From contig NZ_FOBS01000018.1 in the NCBI RefSeq assembly GCF_900109885.1, positions 1-64,000 on the forward strand: DNA of 64,000 nt. Reading direction: 5' to 3'. Below are positions 33,209 through 42,195 of this stretch, piece after piece. The notes under the pieces are model-generated. The model was given only the letters and a program-made list of their open reading frames with translations. It was not told where the DNA came from and ran no database searches. The stretch's first letter is position 1; each line of letters begins with the position of its first letter. The position numbers were made by a program, and so were the translations under genes. Source of the stretch: Syntrophus gentianae. Lineage in GTDB: Bacteria > Desulfobacterota > Syntrophia > Syntrophales > Syntrophaceae.

Positions 33209-34741
33209 TCATTTGAAAACACCGGGGTCTATGCCGTACTTGGCAATCCTCAATCCCATGACCCTTTCCGTCATGCCCAGGGCCCGAGCCGCCCGGGCCA
33301 TGTTCCCGCGGCACCGTTGGAGTTCTTCCAGGAGGATTTCCTGCTCATAAGCCGCGATCATCGCCTTGAAGGCCCCCCTGCATTTTGTGCCCTGCGAAAT
33401 CTCCTCCCGTTGGAGGCGTGGGGGAAGGTGATAGCCTTGAATGACTCCGTCCGTGCTCAGGAGAATCGCCCGTTCGATGCAGTTCTCCAGTTCCCGGACA
33501 TTGCCCGGCCAGGCGTAGGACATGAGCAGGTCGATCGCCGGGGTGGAAATCCGGACGATTTCCTTTCCGATTTCCCTGGCATACTTCTCAATGAAATAAT
33601 CGGCCAGAAGAGGGATATCGGTTTTACGGTCCCGCAGAGGGGGAACGACAATGGGAAAGATATTCAGGCGGTAATAGAGATCCTCCCGGAACTTTCCCTC
33701 CTGGAGAAGCTCCTCAAGATTGCGGTTCGTCGCGGCGATAATCCGGACATCCGCCCTGAGGGACATTCCTCCCCCGACCCGTTCATATTTCTTCTCCTGA
33801 AGGACCCGGAGCAGTTTCGCCTGCAGGGCGAGGGAAAGCTCTCCGATCTCATCGAGGAACAACGTGCCCTTCTCCGCCATCTCGAACCTTCCTTTACGGA
33901 TTCCTATCGCTCCGGTAAAAGCGCCTTTTTCATGGCCGAAGAGTTCGCTTTCGATCAGCGATTCCGGCAGTGCGGCACAGTTGATGGCGATATAAGGGCC
34001 CCGGGCCCGTTTGGATGAATAATGGATCGCATGGGCCACCCGCTCCTTGCCGACGCCGCTTTCTCCGAGAATCAGCACCGTCGTGTTTGCCTGGCAGACC
34101 TTATTGATCTGATCGTAGACCTCCAGCATGGCTTTCGAAGTGCCGATGATGTTTTTCGGGGCAAACTTGATCCGCAACTCATTCTGAAGACGCGAATTCT
34201 CTTCCCTGACCTTGTCCAGTTCTTCCTCGGCAAGTTGGCGCAGGCGTACGGCCTGAGAGATGCTCGAGGCAATGATCGTCAGCAGTCGCACATCTTCCTC
34301 AAAGGAGATCCGCTTATTGAAGAGACGATCGACAGAGAGTGCTCCAATGGCTTCAGGACCGATTTTAATGGGAACGCAGATGAAGGAGATGTCTTCCTTA
34401 TTCAGATTTTTTCTTGAGCCGGTCCGGTTGAGAAAAAGGGGCTCATTGGAGATTCTGGGAATAATGGCGGGTTGACCGGTATCGATGACCCGGCCGGTAA
34501 TCCCCTCCCCCGGAAGGTATTTACCCTTGGCCTGTTCTTCGGGCATGAGCCCATAGGCCTCTTCGATAAAAATCTCTCCGGTCTTCCGGTTGAGAATGGT
34601 GAGCGTACCCCGCAACATCTCCATGTGGTCCGCCATCATTTGAAGGATCGGGGCCAGGACCTTTTTCAGATCAAGGGTCTCACTCAGTTTCTGACTGATC
34701 TCAAAGAGGAGCGACAGCTCCTTTATTTCACGCGAAATCAT
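33209..34741 (-). CDS. nifA: Sigma54-dependent nif activator NifA
   Basis: 510 residues from the ATG behind AAGAGGAAACGG (a TTG seven codons upstream is an alternative). GAF domain (about 15-175), AAA+ domain with Walker A GESGVGKE, the sigma54-contact loop GAFTGA and [10 protein letters not shown], and a C-terminal Fis helix-turn-helix ([20 protein letters not shown]). No Cys-rich interdomain linker, so probably of the oxygen-tolerant type that is controlled otherwise. It should activate the sigma54-type promoters in this region. An island of foreign genes separates it from nifH. Confidence 0.9.
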   Translation of the reverse strand: MISREIKELSLLFEISQKLSETLDLKKVLAPILQMMADHMEMLRGTLTILNRKTGEIFIEEAYGLMPEEQAKGKYLPGEGITGRVIDTGQPAIIPRISNEPLFLNRTGSRKNLNKEDISFICVPIKIGPEAIGALSVDRLFNKRISFEEDVRLLTIIASSISQAVRLRQLAEEELDKVREENSRLQNELRIKFAPKNIIGTSKAMLEVYDQINKVCQANTTVLILGESGVGKERVAHAIHYSSKRARGPYIAINCAALPESLIESELFGHEKGAFTGAIGIRKGRFEMAEKGTLFLDEIGELSLALQAKLLRVLQEKKYERVGGGMSLRADVRIIAATNRNLEELLQEGKFREDLYYRLNIFPIVVPPLRDRKTDIPLLADYFIEKYAREIGKEIVRISTPAIDLLMSYAWPGNVRELENCIERAILLSTDGVIQGYHLPPRLQREEISQGTKCRGAFKAMIAAYEQEILLEELQRCRGNMARAARALGMTERVMGLRIAKYGIDPGVFK

Positions 34742-34760
34742 CCGTTTCCTCTTAAAACCC

Positions 34761-34803
34761 AAGCACCGCTCCTCCGGAAAACAACGGGGAAAGAGCGGTG
34801 CTT
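34761..34803 (-). promoter_or_regulatory. Hairpin in the nifA 5' region
   Basis: Perfect 10-bp inverted repeat (AAGCACCGCT / AGCGGTGCTT) with a 23-nt loop, ending 20 bp before the nifA ATG. The loop's 3' end contains a GGAGG sequence, so the structure could hide an alternative ribosome site. There is no T tract, so it is not a normal terminator. Confidence 0.45.
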
Positions 34804-34870
34804 AGGACCAAGCCTGCTGGCAAGAAAGGACCGAAAAAATCAATCAACAGCTTCAAAATCCGTGTCCTGG

Positions 34871-34922
34871 AAAACCGCTGAATCCGGAGTTATCGGGGGC
34901 CAGGCCCGGATTCAGCGGTTTT
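34871..34922 (-). terminator. Terminator of the outer-membrane protein gene
   Basis: Perfect 17-bp stem (AAAACCGCTGAATCCGG and complement) with an 18-nt loop, 4 bp after the stop of 34926-35771. It has T runs on both sides, so it can work in either direction. It isolates nifA transcription from the upstream gene. Confidence 0.85.
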
Positions 34923-34925
34923 TGG

Positions 34926-35771
34926 TCAGAACGTGAAACTCACAGTCACGCCGCCATAAAGGAATGAACTGTCGCGGTCTGAGGGTTTTTCTGTCGTGAG
35001 CCCTCTTCCCTTCATTTCATCCTTTGCATCCCCGGAAAGGGGGAAGACATAGGAAATGAGCGGAGTTACCGTAACATACTGGCTGGCCTTGATGGGCAGG
35101 CTGGCCGTTAGGGTCCCATCATGGAAGTTGCTGAATTTATCCTTCGTCGGTTCAGCATCATCATTATATTCGGGATAGGTTTCTTCATCCTCGCTGAGCA
35201 GATAGCTCGCCGTGGCCGCAAGTTTCAGCGAGACCATCTTGCTCAACTCGAAGGTATGGGAGATTCCCAGCAGGAAATACCACTGGTGGTAATAGTCAAT
35301 TTCCTTGTAGACCGTTAACGTCGGCGAGAGGAGCGTATTCAGCCCCAGGGAGACATAAATCTCCTGGGAATCATGGATATCCGTTCCATTTTCACTGGAC
35401 CCGGCAAGGCCATAGTAAATGTAGCCTGCGCCCAGGTTGAAGAGCCCCAGGGTCTTTGAATAGGACAGGGTCACATCCGTTTCCGTCCAGTTTTCGCTGT
35501 CATCCTTGTAGCTTGCCACATAGGGGTCCGTGTCCAGGTTTCCCCAGACATTGACGGCAAATCCTTTGTAGCCGACAGTCATGGAAGGTTGAATCACGAC
35601 GCTGTCCCGGCTGAGTTCCTGCCCTCGCCAGACATACTTGCTTAACGCCGATACGGAAAAATCCCCCGTTGGCTTTTCTTCCTCGGCAAAGAGCGGCACA
35701 ACGGAAAGGCACAACAGACCAGAGACCAGCAAACTGACCAACAACAATTTGATATAAAATAACTTTTTCAC
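34926..35771 (-). CDS. Outer-membrane beta-barrel protein
   Basis: 281 residues. Signal peptide (1-29, ending PLFAEEE), then alternating amphipathic strands with aromatic girdles (YVWRGQELSRDSVVIQPSMT, GLFNLGAGYIYYG) and a terminal Phe (GGVTVSFTF), the beta-barrel sorting signal. Resembles TorF/Gcw-type barrels. Lies between nifV and nifA, has its own terminator and a sigma54-like promoter with an enhancer-like palindrome, so it may be part of the nitrogen-fixation regulon, perhaps as a porin. Substrate unknown. Confidence 0.75.
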   Translation of the reverse strand: MKKLFYIKLLLVSLLVSGLLCLSVVPLFAEEEKPTGDFSVSALSKYVWRGQELSRDSVVIQPSMTVGYKGFAVNVWGNLDTDPYVASYKDDSENWTETDVTLSYSKTLGLFNLGAGYIYYGLAGSSENGTDIHDSQEIYVSLGLNTLLSPTLTVYKEIDYYHQWYFLLGISHTFELSKMVSLKLAATASYLLSEDEETYPEYNDDAEPTKDKFSNFHDGTLTASLPIKASQYVTVTPLISYVFPLSGDAKDEMKGRGLTTEKPSDRDSSFLYGGVTVSFTF

Positions 35772-35842
35772 AATTCATCCTCCTAAAGCTTATTTCGTAT
35801 TCTTTTCTGAAGACGATTCCGGTAATCGTTACCTCTCTATTA

Positions 35843-35858
35843 AGCGAAGGCCGTGCCT
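35843..35858 (-). promoter_or_regulatory. Sigma54-type promoter candidate for the beta-barrel gene
   Basis: Minus-strand AGGCACGGCCTTCGCT keeps the invariant GG and GC at 10-bp spacing (mismatches at the first T and one T of TTGC). It lies about 72 bp upstream of the start. Confidence 0.5.
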
Positions 35859-35954
35859 ACATCATATCTATTTAATATCATTGTGTTTGTACTTATTGCA
35901 GGAGGAAAAAAGACCTGTAAATGAACAAATTTGTAATTATTTCCGGGGTATACT

Positions 35955-35968
35955 CTACAATTTTGTAG
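35955..35968. promoter_or_regulatory. Palindrome CTACA-N4-TGTAG upstream of the beta-barrel gene
   Basis: CTACAATTTTGTAG followed by GAT, about 100 bp upstream of the -24 element; it matches the site at 29414-29427 upstream of nifH. A CTACAGG half site follows 11 bp later. The rest of the gap 35772-36249 shows no gene I can support. Confidence 0.4.
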
Positions 35969-36249
35969 GATGACAGGGCTACAGGTTGGATAATCTTTTC
36001 AAGGCCTCTCAGAAATGCAGGATGATCGCTTCATGCGATGCACGAAGCGGTGAAGAGTTGCACTCTTTTTCGCAGGTATTATGAACTTTTTCAAAAGGGC
36101 AGGTATTTCAAAAAAGATCTTCAGCAGAAGGACTGCTGACAGCATAGCGTTGATCAGGAAACCGATTCGGGAGATGTCATCCCCTCACGGCGAAGAGACG
36201 GACGAAAAGCAATATATGCCGATGCTTCTTTGCTTCCGTATGGAAAAGA

Positions 36250-37428
36250 TCAGCGTGACTTTACCGATTGGATGTAAAGATCCAGAAGTACTTCCAGGGA
36301 CAACTCCCCGATTTTCTCTGCTTTTTTCCTGGCCGTAGGCAGGATTCTCACGGCGTCTTCCACAGTAATCGCATAACCGGCCCTGCGGATCATTTCATAA
36401 ATGGCCATTTTCCCGGATTGACTCGTAAAGCCCATCCTCTCGCTTTCGCTCCTCCCGATCAGAGACGGGTCTACAGGCCGATACGCCCCTTTTTTCATTC
36501 CGGCGGTCTTGCTGGCGCCGTCCTGGTGAATGCTGCTTCGATGCACCAGGGCATCCGATCCGATCAACGGACTTTTTTCAGGGATGGGAATCTGCGACAT
36601 CCCGGCCAGGAGTCTGGCCGCCTCATAAAATCCTGACATGTCCAGGGGAACCTCGACACCGCAGTTATGAAGGCTCATGGCGACTTCGTAAAGATTCGCG
36701 ATTCCGGCCCGTTCTCCAAGACCATTGAGGCTGCATTCCAATTGGGTCGCACCGGCAAAGTAACTCTCTACGGAGGTGGCGGTCGCCATGCCCAGATCGT
36801 TATGGCAGTGAACGGAAGGGATCACCCCTTCAGGAAGATTTTCAAAGACGGTTTTCATCAGCTCAACAAATATCAGCGGGCGCGTCCGTTCCACCGTGTT
36901 GGAGAGATTGATAATGGTTGCCCCCGCCGCTACGATTTCCTGAAGCGAATCAATCACAAAAGAGAGGTTCTCAGAACAATCCCCAAAATGTTCCACGGAA
37001 AACTGGATCTCCTGGCCCTCTCCCAGAAGACTGTGGGCAAACCGCACCGCTTCCACGGCAATCTTCCGGACATCCTCGGGGGATTTCTTGAGAACATTCT
37101 CCATGTGAAAGGGGCTGAAGGAGATAAAGGTGTGAATTCTCTTCCGGTTCGCGCCTGTCAACGCTTCGGCGACTTTCAGGATGTCCTTTTCCTTCGCCCG
37201 GGCCAATCCGGAAACGACGACCCCCGGCGGCGCGATCAACGCGAGATGGCGACAGGCCTTGAAATCCATACTGCTCGATCCGGAGAATCCTATCTCAATG
37301 GCCTGCACACCCAATTTCAGCAACTGCATGAAAATGGTTTCCTTCTGCCGGAAATTCCAGGGATTCTTTAAAGCCTGGTTTCCGTCCCTTAACGTCACGT
37401 CATAAAAAAGAGGTTTCCGGTTTCCCAT
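36250..37428 (-). CDS. nifV: Homocitrate synthase / 2-isopropylmalate synthase family protein
   Basis: 392 residues. DRE-TIM metallolyase fold: LRDGNQAL metal/substrate loop at the N-terminus, HCHNDLGMATA metal-binding motif, NGLGERAG, and the subdomain motif HRSSIHQDG. It lacks the C-terminal LeuA allosteric domain, as NifV does. Homocitrate is the organic ligand of FeMo-co, and the position beside nifA with a nifH-like promoter supports NifV. The LRDGNQAL variant is closer to some isopropylmalate synthases, so the substrate is not proven. Confidence 0.65.
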   Translation of the reverse strand: MGNRKPLFYDVTLRDGNQALKNPWNFRQKETIFMQLLKLGVQAIEIGFSGSSSMDFKACRHLALIAPPGVVVSGLARAKEKDILKVAEALTGANRKRIHTFISFSPFHMENVLKKSPEDVRKIAVEAVRFAHSLLGEGQEIQFSVEHFGDCSENLSFVIDSLQEIVAAGATIINLSNTVERTRPLIFVELMKTVFENLPEGVIPSVHCHNDLGMATATSVESYFAGATQLECSLNGLGERAGIANLYEVAMSLHNCGVEVPLDMSGFYEAARLLAGMSQIPIPEKSPLIGSDALVHRSSIHQDGASKTAGMKKGAYRPVDPSLIGRSESERMGFTSQSGKMAIYEMIRRAGYAITVEDAVRILPTARKKAEKIGELSLEVLLDLYIQSVKSR

Positions 37429-37593
37429 TGCCTTTCCTCCTTTTTTAAAAAAATAATTCCGTGGCTTTGTTCAAAGCGTGAAAGTCTATAAAATCCCGGA
37501 GCGAGGCAGATCACTCCACAACAAGCTGAGAGCAGACGGCACCTCTTGCTGAAGTCCCCTCTTCACTCCTGACGAAAGATTACTCCGTACATT

Positions 37594-37610
37594 GGTCAAT
37601 GAACGTGCCA
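37594..37610 (-). promoter_or_regulatory. Sigma54-type promoter candidate for nifV
   Basis: Minus-strand TGGCACGTTCATTGACC. Perfect -24 TGGCACG; -12 reads TTGAC, the same C-to-A variant seen at nifH. It lies about 165 bp upstream of the nifV start. Confidence 0.5.
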
Positions 37611-37756
37611 ACAGGAGAAAAGACTGGCCCAAGGGCAGAGAACAACAGACATAAAGCAATGAATCCAGCTATATAGAAAGATTATTCCTTATTGAAAAAA
37701 GTCGGAAAAGGCAGCTGGAAAGCCCGCTGCAAAGACACAAAAAAGTAGCGTTCAGG

Positions 37757-37784
37757 CGATGTGGCACATATATGTGCGACATCG
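37757..37784. promoter_or_regulatory. 28-bp palindrome upstream of nifV
   Basis: Near-perfect dyad with half site CGATGTGGCACATA (only the G at position 7 is not mirrored). It lies about 150 bp upstream of the nifV -24 element and 40 bp from the end of the OmpA-like gene. Position and symmetry fit an activator or repressor operator; the protein is unknown. The rest of 37429-37823 shows nothing else. Confidence 0.45.
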
Positions 37785-37823
37785 GATAACGGCTGAATAA
37801 GAGGAGATTTAATTTATCCGCAA

Positions 37824-38471
37824 TTACCGGACGGTGACCTCGACCCTTCGATTTCTCGGCTCTGCAACGCCATCGGGGGTTTTGATCAGGGGATTGGCTT
37901 CCCCATGGTATCCGATTTCAATGGTGGCAGGGTTTACGCCTGTTGAAACAAGGATTTTCTTGACTTTTAAAGCCCGGCTGCGGGAGAGGGAAAAATTATA
38001 CTTTTTCTTCCCCGTTCTGTCCGTATGGCCGATGACACTGATATCCCGGGATTGCCGGGAATCGACGGCATTCTTGACGGAAGAGAGAGTTTTCCGCGAT
38101 GCTTCCGTCAGTTCGGTGGAATCCGTTCTGAAATAAAGGATGAAGGTTTTCGGACGCTCCGGCAGTGCGGAGAGGGCAGCCCCATAGATCTTGTCAATAT
38201 CCTCCTTGGCCATAGGGGCTTGAGCGGCGCCGGCGGGAACCGCGTCCCCTGTCTCCGCCATATGCCCGGCTTTGGTGATCATCTGCACCCCGCCTTTATT
38301 CTTGATGGTGATTTCTCCCACCTTTCCGTCAGGGTCGGGCAGAAGGACAACCTGAGTTCTGGCTGTATCAGCAGGAAGAGGGGCGGCCTGCGTTTTGACC
38401 TCCGGAGTTGCACAGGCTCCCAGAAAGAGCAGCAGGACCAAGCCAGGAAGGATGATCGTCGGATACTTCAT
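37824..38471 (-). CDS. OmpA-family lipoprotein, second copy
   Basis: 215 residues with lipobox LGAC and a C-terminal OmpA domain (SVIGHTDRTGKKKYNFSLSR, NRRVEVTVR). Paralogous along its whole length to 5210-5818, including the linker motif VLLPDPDGKVGEITI. Overlaps the FecR gene by 4 bp. Unlike the first set, no CHASE2 protein follows. Confidence 0.85.
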   Translation of the reverse strand: MKYPTIILPGLVLLLFLGACATPEVKTQAAPLPADTARTQVVLLPDPDGKVGEITIKNKGGVQMITKAGHMAETGDAVPAGAAQAPMAKEDIDKIYGAALSALPERPKTFILYFRTDSTELTEASRKTLSSVKNAVDSRQSRDISVIGHTDRTGKKKYNFSLSRSRALKVKKILVSTGVNPATIEIGYHGEANPLIKTPDGVAEPRNRRVEVTVR

Positions 38472-38923
38472 TCCGTCTCCCCTCCGTCGACTTTGACTAG
38501 AAACTTGGTCCCGCGAATTCCTATGGTTGCCGTGGGGGTTTCAAAGCGTACGGCTTGAGGGGAAAGCTTTGCAATGACGCCCGAAACGTAGGCAACGGTG
38601 CCTCTGAACATCCGGGTCACAATCGAAAGTTTTCCCTGGGACGGTGCGAAGAGAAACTCGTCGATGGCCAGTTCACTGCGGGGACCAAGGGACAGAGTGG
38701 TATTGTCCTTGAAAATGACGCCCATCGTTCCGTCACGGCCGGTTCGGAGCAGATCACCGGCAAAGATCCTGTCGTGTTTTTTGACCGGGAGCGTTATATT
38801 CTGCCGGACAATCAATGCAGCCCCTGAACAATTCTTAACCGTTGCCGCTTCTTCGTTCGACGCAGCCTGGGCATTGTAGCTGAGAAACAAAACCAGGCAA
38901 AGTACGCCAAAAATATACCGCAT
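38468..38923 (-). CDS. FecR-domain periplasmic protein, second copy
   Basis: 151 residues; signal peptide (1-20), FecR domain (LPVKKHDRIFAGDLLRTGRD, LGPRSELAIDEFLF) and the conserved IGIRGTKFLVKV end. Paralogue of 5879-6340. Translationally coupled to the OmpA-like gene through ATGA. Upstream gap 38924-39307 holds the promoters of this gene and of the dGTPase. Confidence 0.85.
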   Translation of the reverse strand: MRYIFGVLCLVLFLSYNAQAASNEEAATVKNCSGAALIVRQNITLPVKKHDRIFAGDLLRTGRDGTMGVIFKDNTTLSLGPRSELAIDEFLFAPSQGKLSIVTRMFRGTVAYVSGVIAKLSPQAVRFETPTATIGIRGTKFLVKVDGGETE

Positions 38924-39243
38924 GAACCTGTCCTCCCTTCAATCCTTGCCATTCTGTAAATAGTTGTCTGGTGTCGAGAAAGCGGAGAAAAATACCGAGG
39001 GGAAAATCCGTAAATCGGAAATAGCGCAGGAAGCAGAAGAATTCATAACCGTTATCGAGTCCTTTCCCATCCGGGAAACGGGTCTCTGTCCAGGAAAAGA
39101 CCAAAATCGTCAATTCAGATTCATGCTTTTTTTGTACCAATCATGGCTGAACACGAATTTCTAATTTTCTGCCGGAATTCCCCCGGAGAAAGAGAGGCCC
39201 TCCCGTCCGAGAAATGAATTCCCACTGGTTTTCCCAGGTATCG

Positions 39244-39271
39244 CTTGCAATAGGTCCCAGCGGCGTATAAA
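39244..39271 (+). promoter_or_regulatory. Sigma70-type promoter candidate for dgt
   Basis: CTTGCA at 39244 and TATAAA at 39266-39271 with 16-bp spacing, about 37 bp before the dGTPase ATG. The -10 is good and the -35 weak. Confidence 0.4.
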
Positions 39272-39307
39272 CTTTGCGGAAGAAACGAAAAAAAGGTCAC
39301 TCCATCT

Positions 39308-40510
39308 ATGACAGCCAGGGAATTTATTGAAATAACCGAAGAAACAAAACTTGCCCCCTACGCGACAAAGAGCGCCCGAAGCATTGGCCGGACACTTTAC
39401 GGCAACGAGCCTGACGACTACCGCACCTGTTTTCAGCGGGACCGGGATCGCATCCTTTATTCCAAGGTCTTCAAGGATCTGCAACACAAGACCCAGGTCT
39501 TTCTGATCAACGAAGGGGATTTTTACCGGACCCGCCTCACGCACACGCTGGAAGTCGCCCAACATGCCCGCACCTTCGCCCGCGCCCTGAGGCTCAATGA
39601 AGACCTCTGCGAAGCCATCGCCCTGGCCCATGACCTCGGTCACCCCCCCTTCGGCCACGCCGGTGAGGAGACCCTCAACGATCTCTTGAAGGATGACGGT
39701 GGTTTCGAACACAACCTGCAGAGTCTCCGGGTCGTCGATTTTCTGGAAAAGCGTTACCAACACTACGATGGGCTGAACCTCTGCTTCGAAACCCGCGAGG
39801 GGATCGCCCGGCATAACACGACCCACGATCATCCCGACACCCCTCCGGAATTTCATAGTTTTCCTCGATCGTCCCTGGAAGCGCAGGTCGTCAATATCGC
39901 CGATCCCCTGGCGTACTGCGCCCACGATCTGGAAGACGCCCTTAACGCCGGATACCTGCGCCTGAAGGATCTGCGCAACATGGACAATCCCCTGGTAAGT
40001 CGTGTCTTTGAACGTTGCCGTTCCAAATATCCCGATATTCTCCAGGCCGACACTGTGCTTCAGTCCCGCATCCTTGTCCGGACCCTCATCGAGGAAGCCA
40101 ACATCGCCGTCATCCAACAGACCTCCCGCAATATCGCGCAGCATGGGATTTCATCGGTCGAAAAGGCCAGAAACTTCCCCGAAGATATTGTGGCCGCCCC
40201 TGCCGGAATCTGGGAGAATTTTGACGCCCTCAAAACCTATCTCTTTGAAAATGTCTATCGAAAGCCGCAGGTGTGCATCATGAACGAAAAGGGCAAACTC
40301 ATCATCCGGCGGATCTTCCACCATTTGGAAAAACGCCCGGAAATGCTTCCCCGGACGTACAAGATCCGTTTTGACGAGGCGCCTGACCCTTCCGGAAAAC
40401 GGCGAATTCTGGCGGATTACATCTCGGGCATGACGGACCGCTATGTCATGGATCTGCACATGATGATGTTTGAGCCTTATGAGAAGGTCATGTTTGAGTT
40501 TCGGGAATAA
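39308..40510 (+). CDS. dgt: dGTP triphosphohydrolase
   Basis: 400 residues. HD-domain phosphohydrolase with RLTHTLEVAQHART, the metal-binding AHDLGHPPFGHAGE, and a later D in the HDLEDALNAG segment. Length and motif order match deoxyguanosinetriphosphate triphosphohydrolase type 2. Hydrolyses dNTPs to nucleoside and triphosphate, helping control the dNTP pool. Followed after 6 bp by a cupin gene, probably cotranscribed. Confidence 0.9.
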   Translation: MTAREFIEITEETKLAPYATKSARSIGRTLYGNEPDDYRTCFQRDRDRILYSKVFKDLQHKTQVFLINEGDFYRTRLTHTLEVAQHARTFARALRLNEDLCEAIALAHDLGHPPFGHAGEETLNDLLKDDGGFEHNLQSLRVVDFLEKRYQHYDGLNLCFETREGIARHNTTHDHPDTPPEFHSFPRSSLEAQVVNIADPLAYCAHDLEDALNAGYLRLKDLRNMDNPLVSRVFERCRSKYPDILQADTVLQSRILVRTLIEEANIAVIQQTSRNIAQHGISSVEKARNFPEDIVAAPAGIWENFDALKTYLFENVYRKPQVCIMNEKGKLIIRRIFHHLEKRPEMLPRTYKIRFDEAPDPSGKRRILADYISGMTDRYVMDLHMMMFEPYEKVMFEFRE

Positions 40511-40516
40511 GAAAGA

Positions 40517-40903
40517 ATGGAGAGAACGGTTGCGAATCTTTTTGAGGGAATACCCGACAGTCTGGCGGAAGAAAAATTTGACAGTCTGCTGGAAACGCCG
40601 GCGGTACGGATAGAGCGGATTATTTCCCGGGGGCAGGCTTCGCCTCCGGGGTTCGAATACGATTCGGAGGAGCAGGAATGGGTCCTGCTCCTCCGGGGAA
40701 GCGCCTGCTTGAGTTTTTCCGGGCAAGACGACCGGGTGATTTTGAAACCCGGCGATTCGCTCCTGATCCCCGCACATGTACGGCACCGGGTGGAATGGAC
40801 CGACCCGGCACAGGAGACGATCTGGCTCGCCGTCTTCTTTCCGGCTAACTCTCCTGCTGAATCGCGGAAAGCCGCCAGGGGTTGTTTCCCGCCGGTCGAG
40901 TAA
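40517..40903 (+). CDS. Cupin-domain protein
   Basis: 128 residues, one cupin barrel (residues 40-112; EQEWVLLLRGSACLSF, LKPGDSLLIPAHVRHRVEWT). The His residues of the second cupin motif are present; the first motif is degenerate. Family members bind metal or small ligands; specific role unknown. Its last 59 bp overlap the convergent Tim44-like gene. Confidence 0.8.
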   Translation: MERTVANLFEGIPDSLAEEKFDSLLETPAVRIERIISRGQASPPGFEYDSEEQEWVLLLRGSACLSFSGQDDRVILKPGDSLLIPAHVRHRVEWTDPAQETIWLAVFFPANSPAESRKAARGCFPPVE

Positions 40904-41810
40904 ATGTCCAGAATTCCAAGAACTTGACCGGTTCCATCTTACTTCCGGCCAGCACTTCGCCGGAGGCCTCGTCCACCGTGTAATCCAGAAGGTTGGCAAA
41001 AAATCTTACCGTAATGAAATCCTGACCGCCTTCCTTCCAGGCTTCGGTGATCTCCACGGAACGGACAGCAATATTTTCCAGTTTGTTGATCCTGTTTTTC
41101 GCCCGCAGCTCATCGGCATCCTGCTGAATCGTCTTATACATCTCATCCGTCAACAGGTTCCGGACACCGGACATATCGCGGTTTGCCCAGGCGCCTTGGA
41201 TCGTAAAGAAGTTGTCCAGGGAAGCATCCTTGAAACGTTTTTCATCAAAGGAATAATCTCCCTGACGAATGGCATCCAGCCCGTTGCCGGCATCATAGCC
41301 GGCCGCAGGGGGGATATCCCGGATCGGCGGAGCATAGGAGCCGGAATTGAAGGCGTCCCTACTGTCCGAGCCCCCGAAGGCCATCGGGGAATTCATGGCG
41401 GTCGCCGCCTGCCGCCTCTTCTTGATGAACCAGTAAATCCCGTAGAGAATGGCCCCCAGCAGAAGGATATCCATCAGCCCGATCCCGCCGCCGAAGCCAC
41501 CTGCGCCATGGCCGAATCCCAGGCTGCTGAAAAGCAACGCGCCGGCCATGCCGCCAAGAAAACCACCGGCCAGGCTTCTCATGAAGCCGCCGGGCTGCGA
41601 CTGAGGTGCGGAGTAAGGCGAAGGCCTCGCCGGGGTACTGTAGGATCGTGACGGAGAGCTTGGCGAACTGCTGAAGGAACGGCCCCCCCTGCTTCCGAAG
41701 GACCGTCCTCCGCCGACACGCGCGTCGGCCGTTGAGGAAAGAAGATAAAATATCGCAAAAAATACGGCAAAAAGCATCAGCCCCATTTTTCCCTTACCGC
41801 AAATGTTCAT
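40845..41810 (-). CDS. Tim44-like domain membrane protein
   Basis: 321 residues. Signal or anchor segment (8-28), an Arg/Ser/Gly/Pro-rich low-complexity stretch (32-75), a Gly-rich membrane region (80-135), then a Tim44-like domain (about 180-318; FKDASLDNFFTIQGAWANRD, VRFFANLLDYTVDE). These bacterial proteins are membrane-anchored and of unclear role. Start behind AATCAAGGAGGGTT. Tail-to-tail overlap of 59 bp with the cupin gene. The gap 41811-42195 contains only a candidate promoter. Confidence 0.85.
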   Translation of the reverse strand: MNICGKGKMGLMLFAVFFAIFYLLSSTADARVGGGRSFGSRGGRSFSSSPSSPSRSYSTPARPSPYSAPQSQPGGFMRSLAGGFLGGMAGALLFSSLGFGHGAGGFGGGIGLMDILLLGAILYGIYWFIKKRRQAATAMNSPMAFGGSDSRDAFNSGSYAPPIRDIPPAAGYDAGNGLDAIRQGDYSFDEKRFKDASLDNFFTIQGAWANRDMSGVRNLLTDEMYKTIQQDADELRAKNRINKLENIAVRSVEITEAWKEGGQDFITVRFFANLLDYTVDEASGEVLAGSKMEPVKFLEFWTFTRPAGNNPWRLSAIQQES

Positions 41811-42084
41811 TTGAACCCTCCTTGATTGTTTTCCATCAGGAAACTTTCCACTGTCCCCTGCATATTATGTACTTGAGGACCTTGTCAATCTCTTTTCACT
41901 GCATGGGGAATGCCAATTATCAGCGGAGTATGAGTAAACTTAACCTGCCTCCCTAATCATCTCCTCCCTTGAATGCATCTTTTATAAACCGGCGGCCATA
42001 AAGCCTCCCTTCGTCAACATCCAACTCCACCTTCAACACTTTCCCAAAAGGAATACAAAGGGCACTTCCATAAAAATTCGTAAT

Positions 42085-42113
42085 TTGACTTCTCCCGGCA
42101 GGTTCAATATTTT
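42085..42113 (+). promoter_or_regulatory. Sigma70-type promoter for the desulfurase-yedF operon
   Basis: TTGACT (42085-42090), 17-bp spacer, TATTTT (42108-42113); about 83 bp before the ATG at 42196. Confidence 0.55.
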
Positions 42114-42195
42114 CTTGTCCAGAAAATCCAATAACTTTCTGAAATCACTCTATGCAGCATAATACTCCCGGTGAGCGGTTACAGGAAAGGACTCG

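Noticed and set aside
36081..36338. Plus-strand ORF between nifV and the barrel gene
   Set aside because: Overlaps the nifV end, has no ribosome site, and composition is not coding-like.
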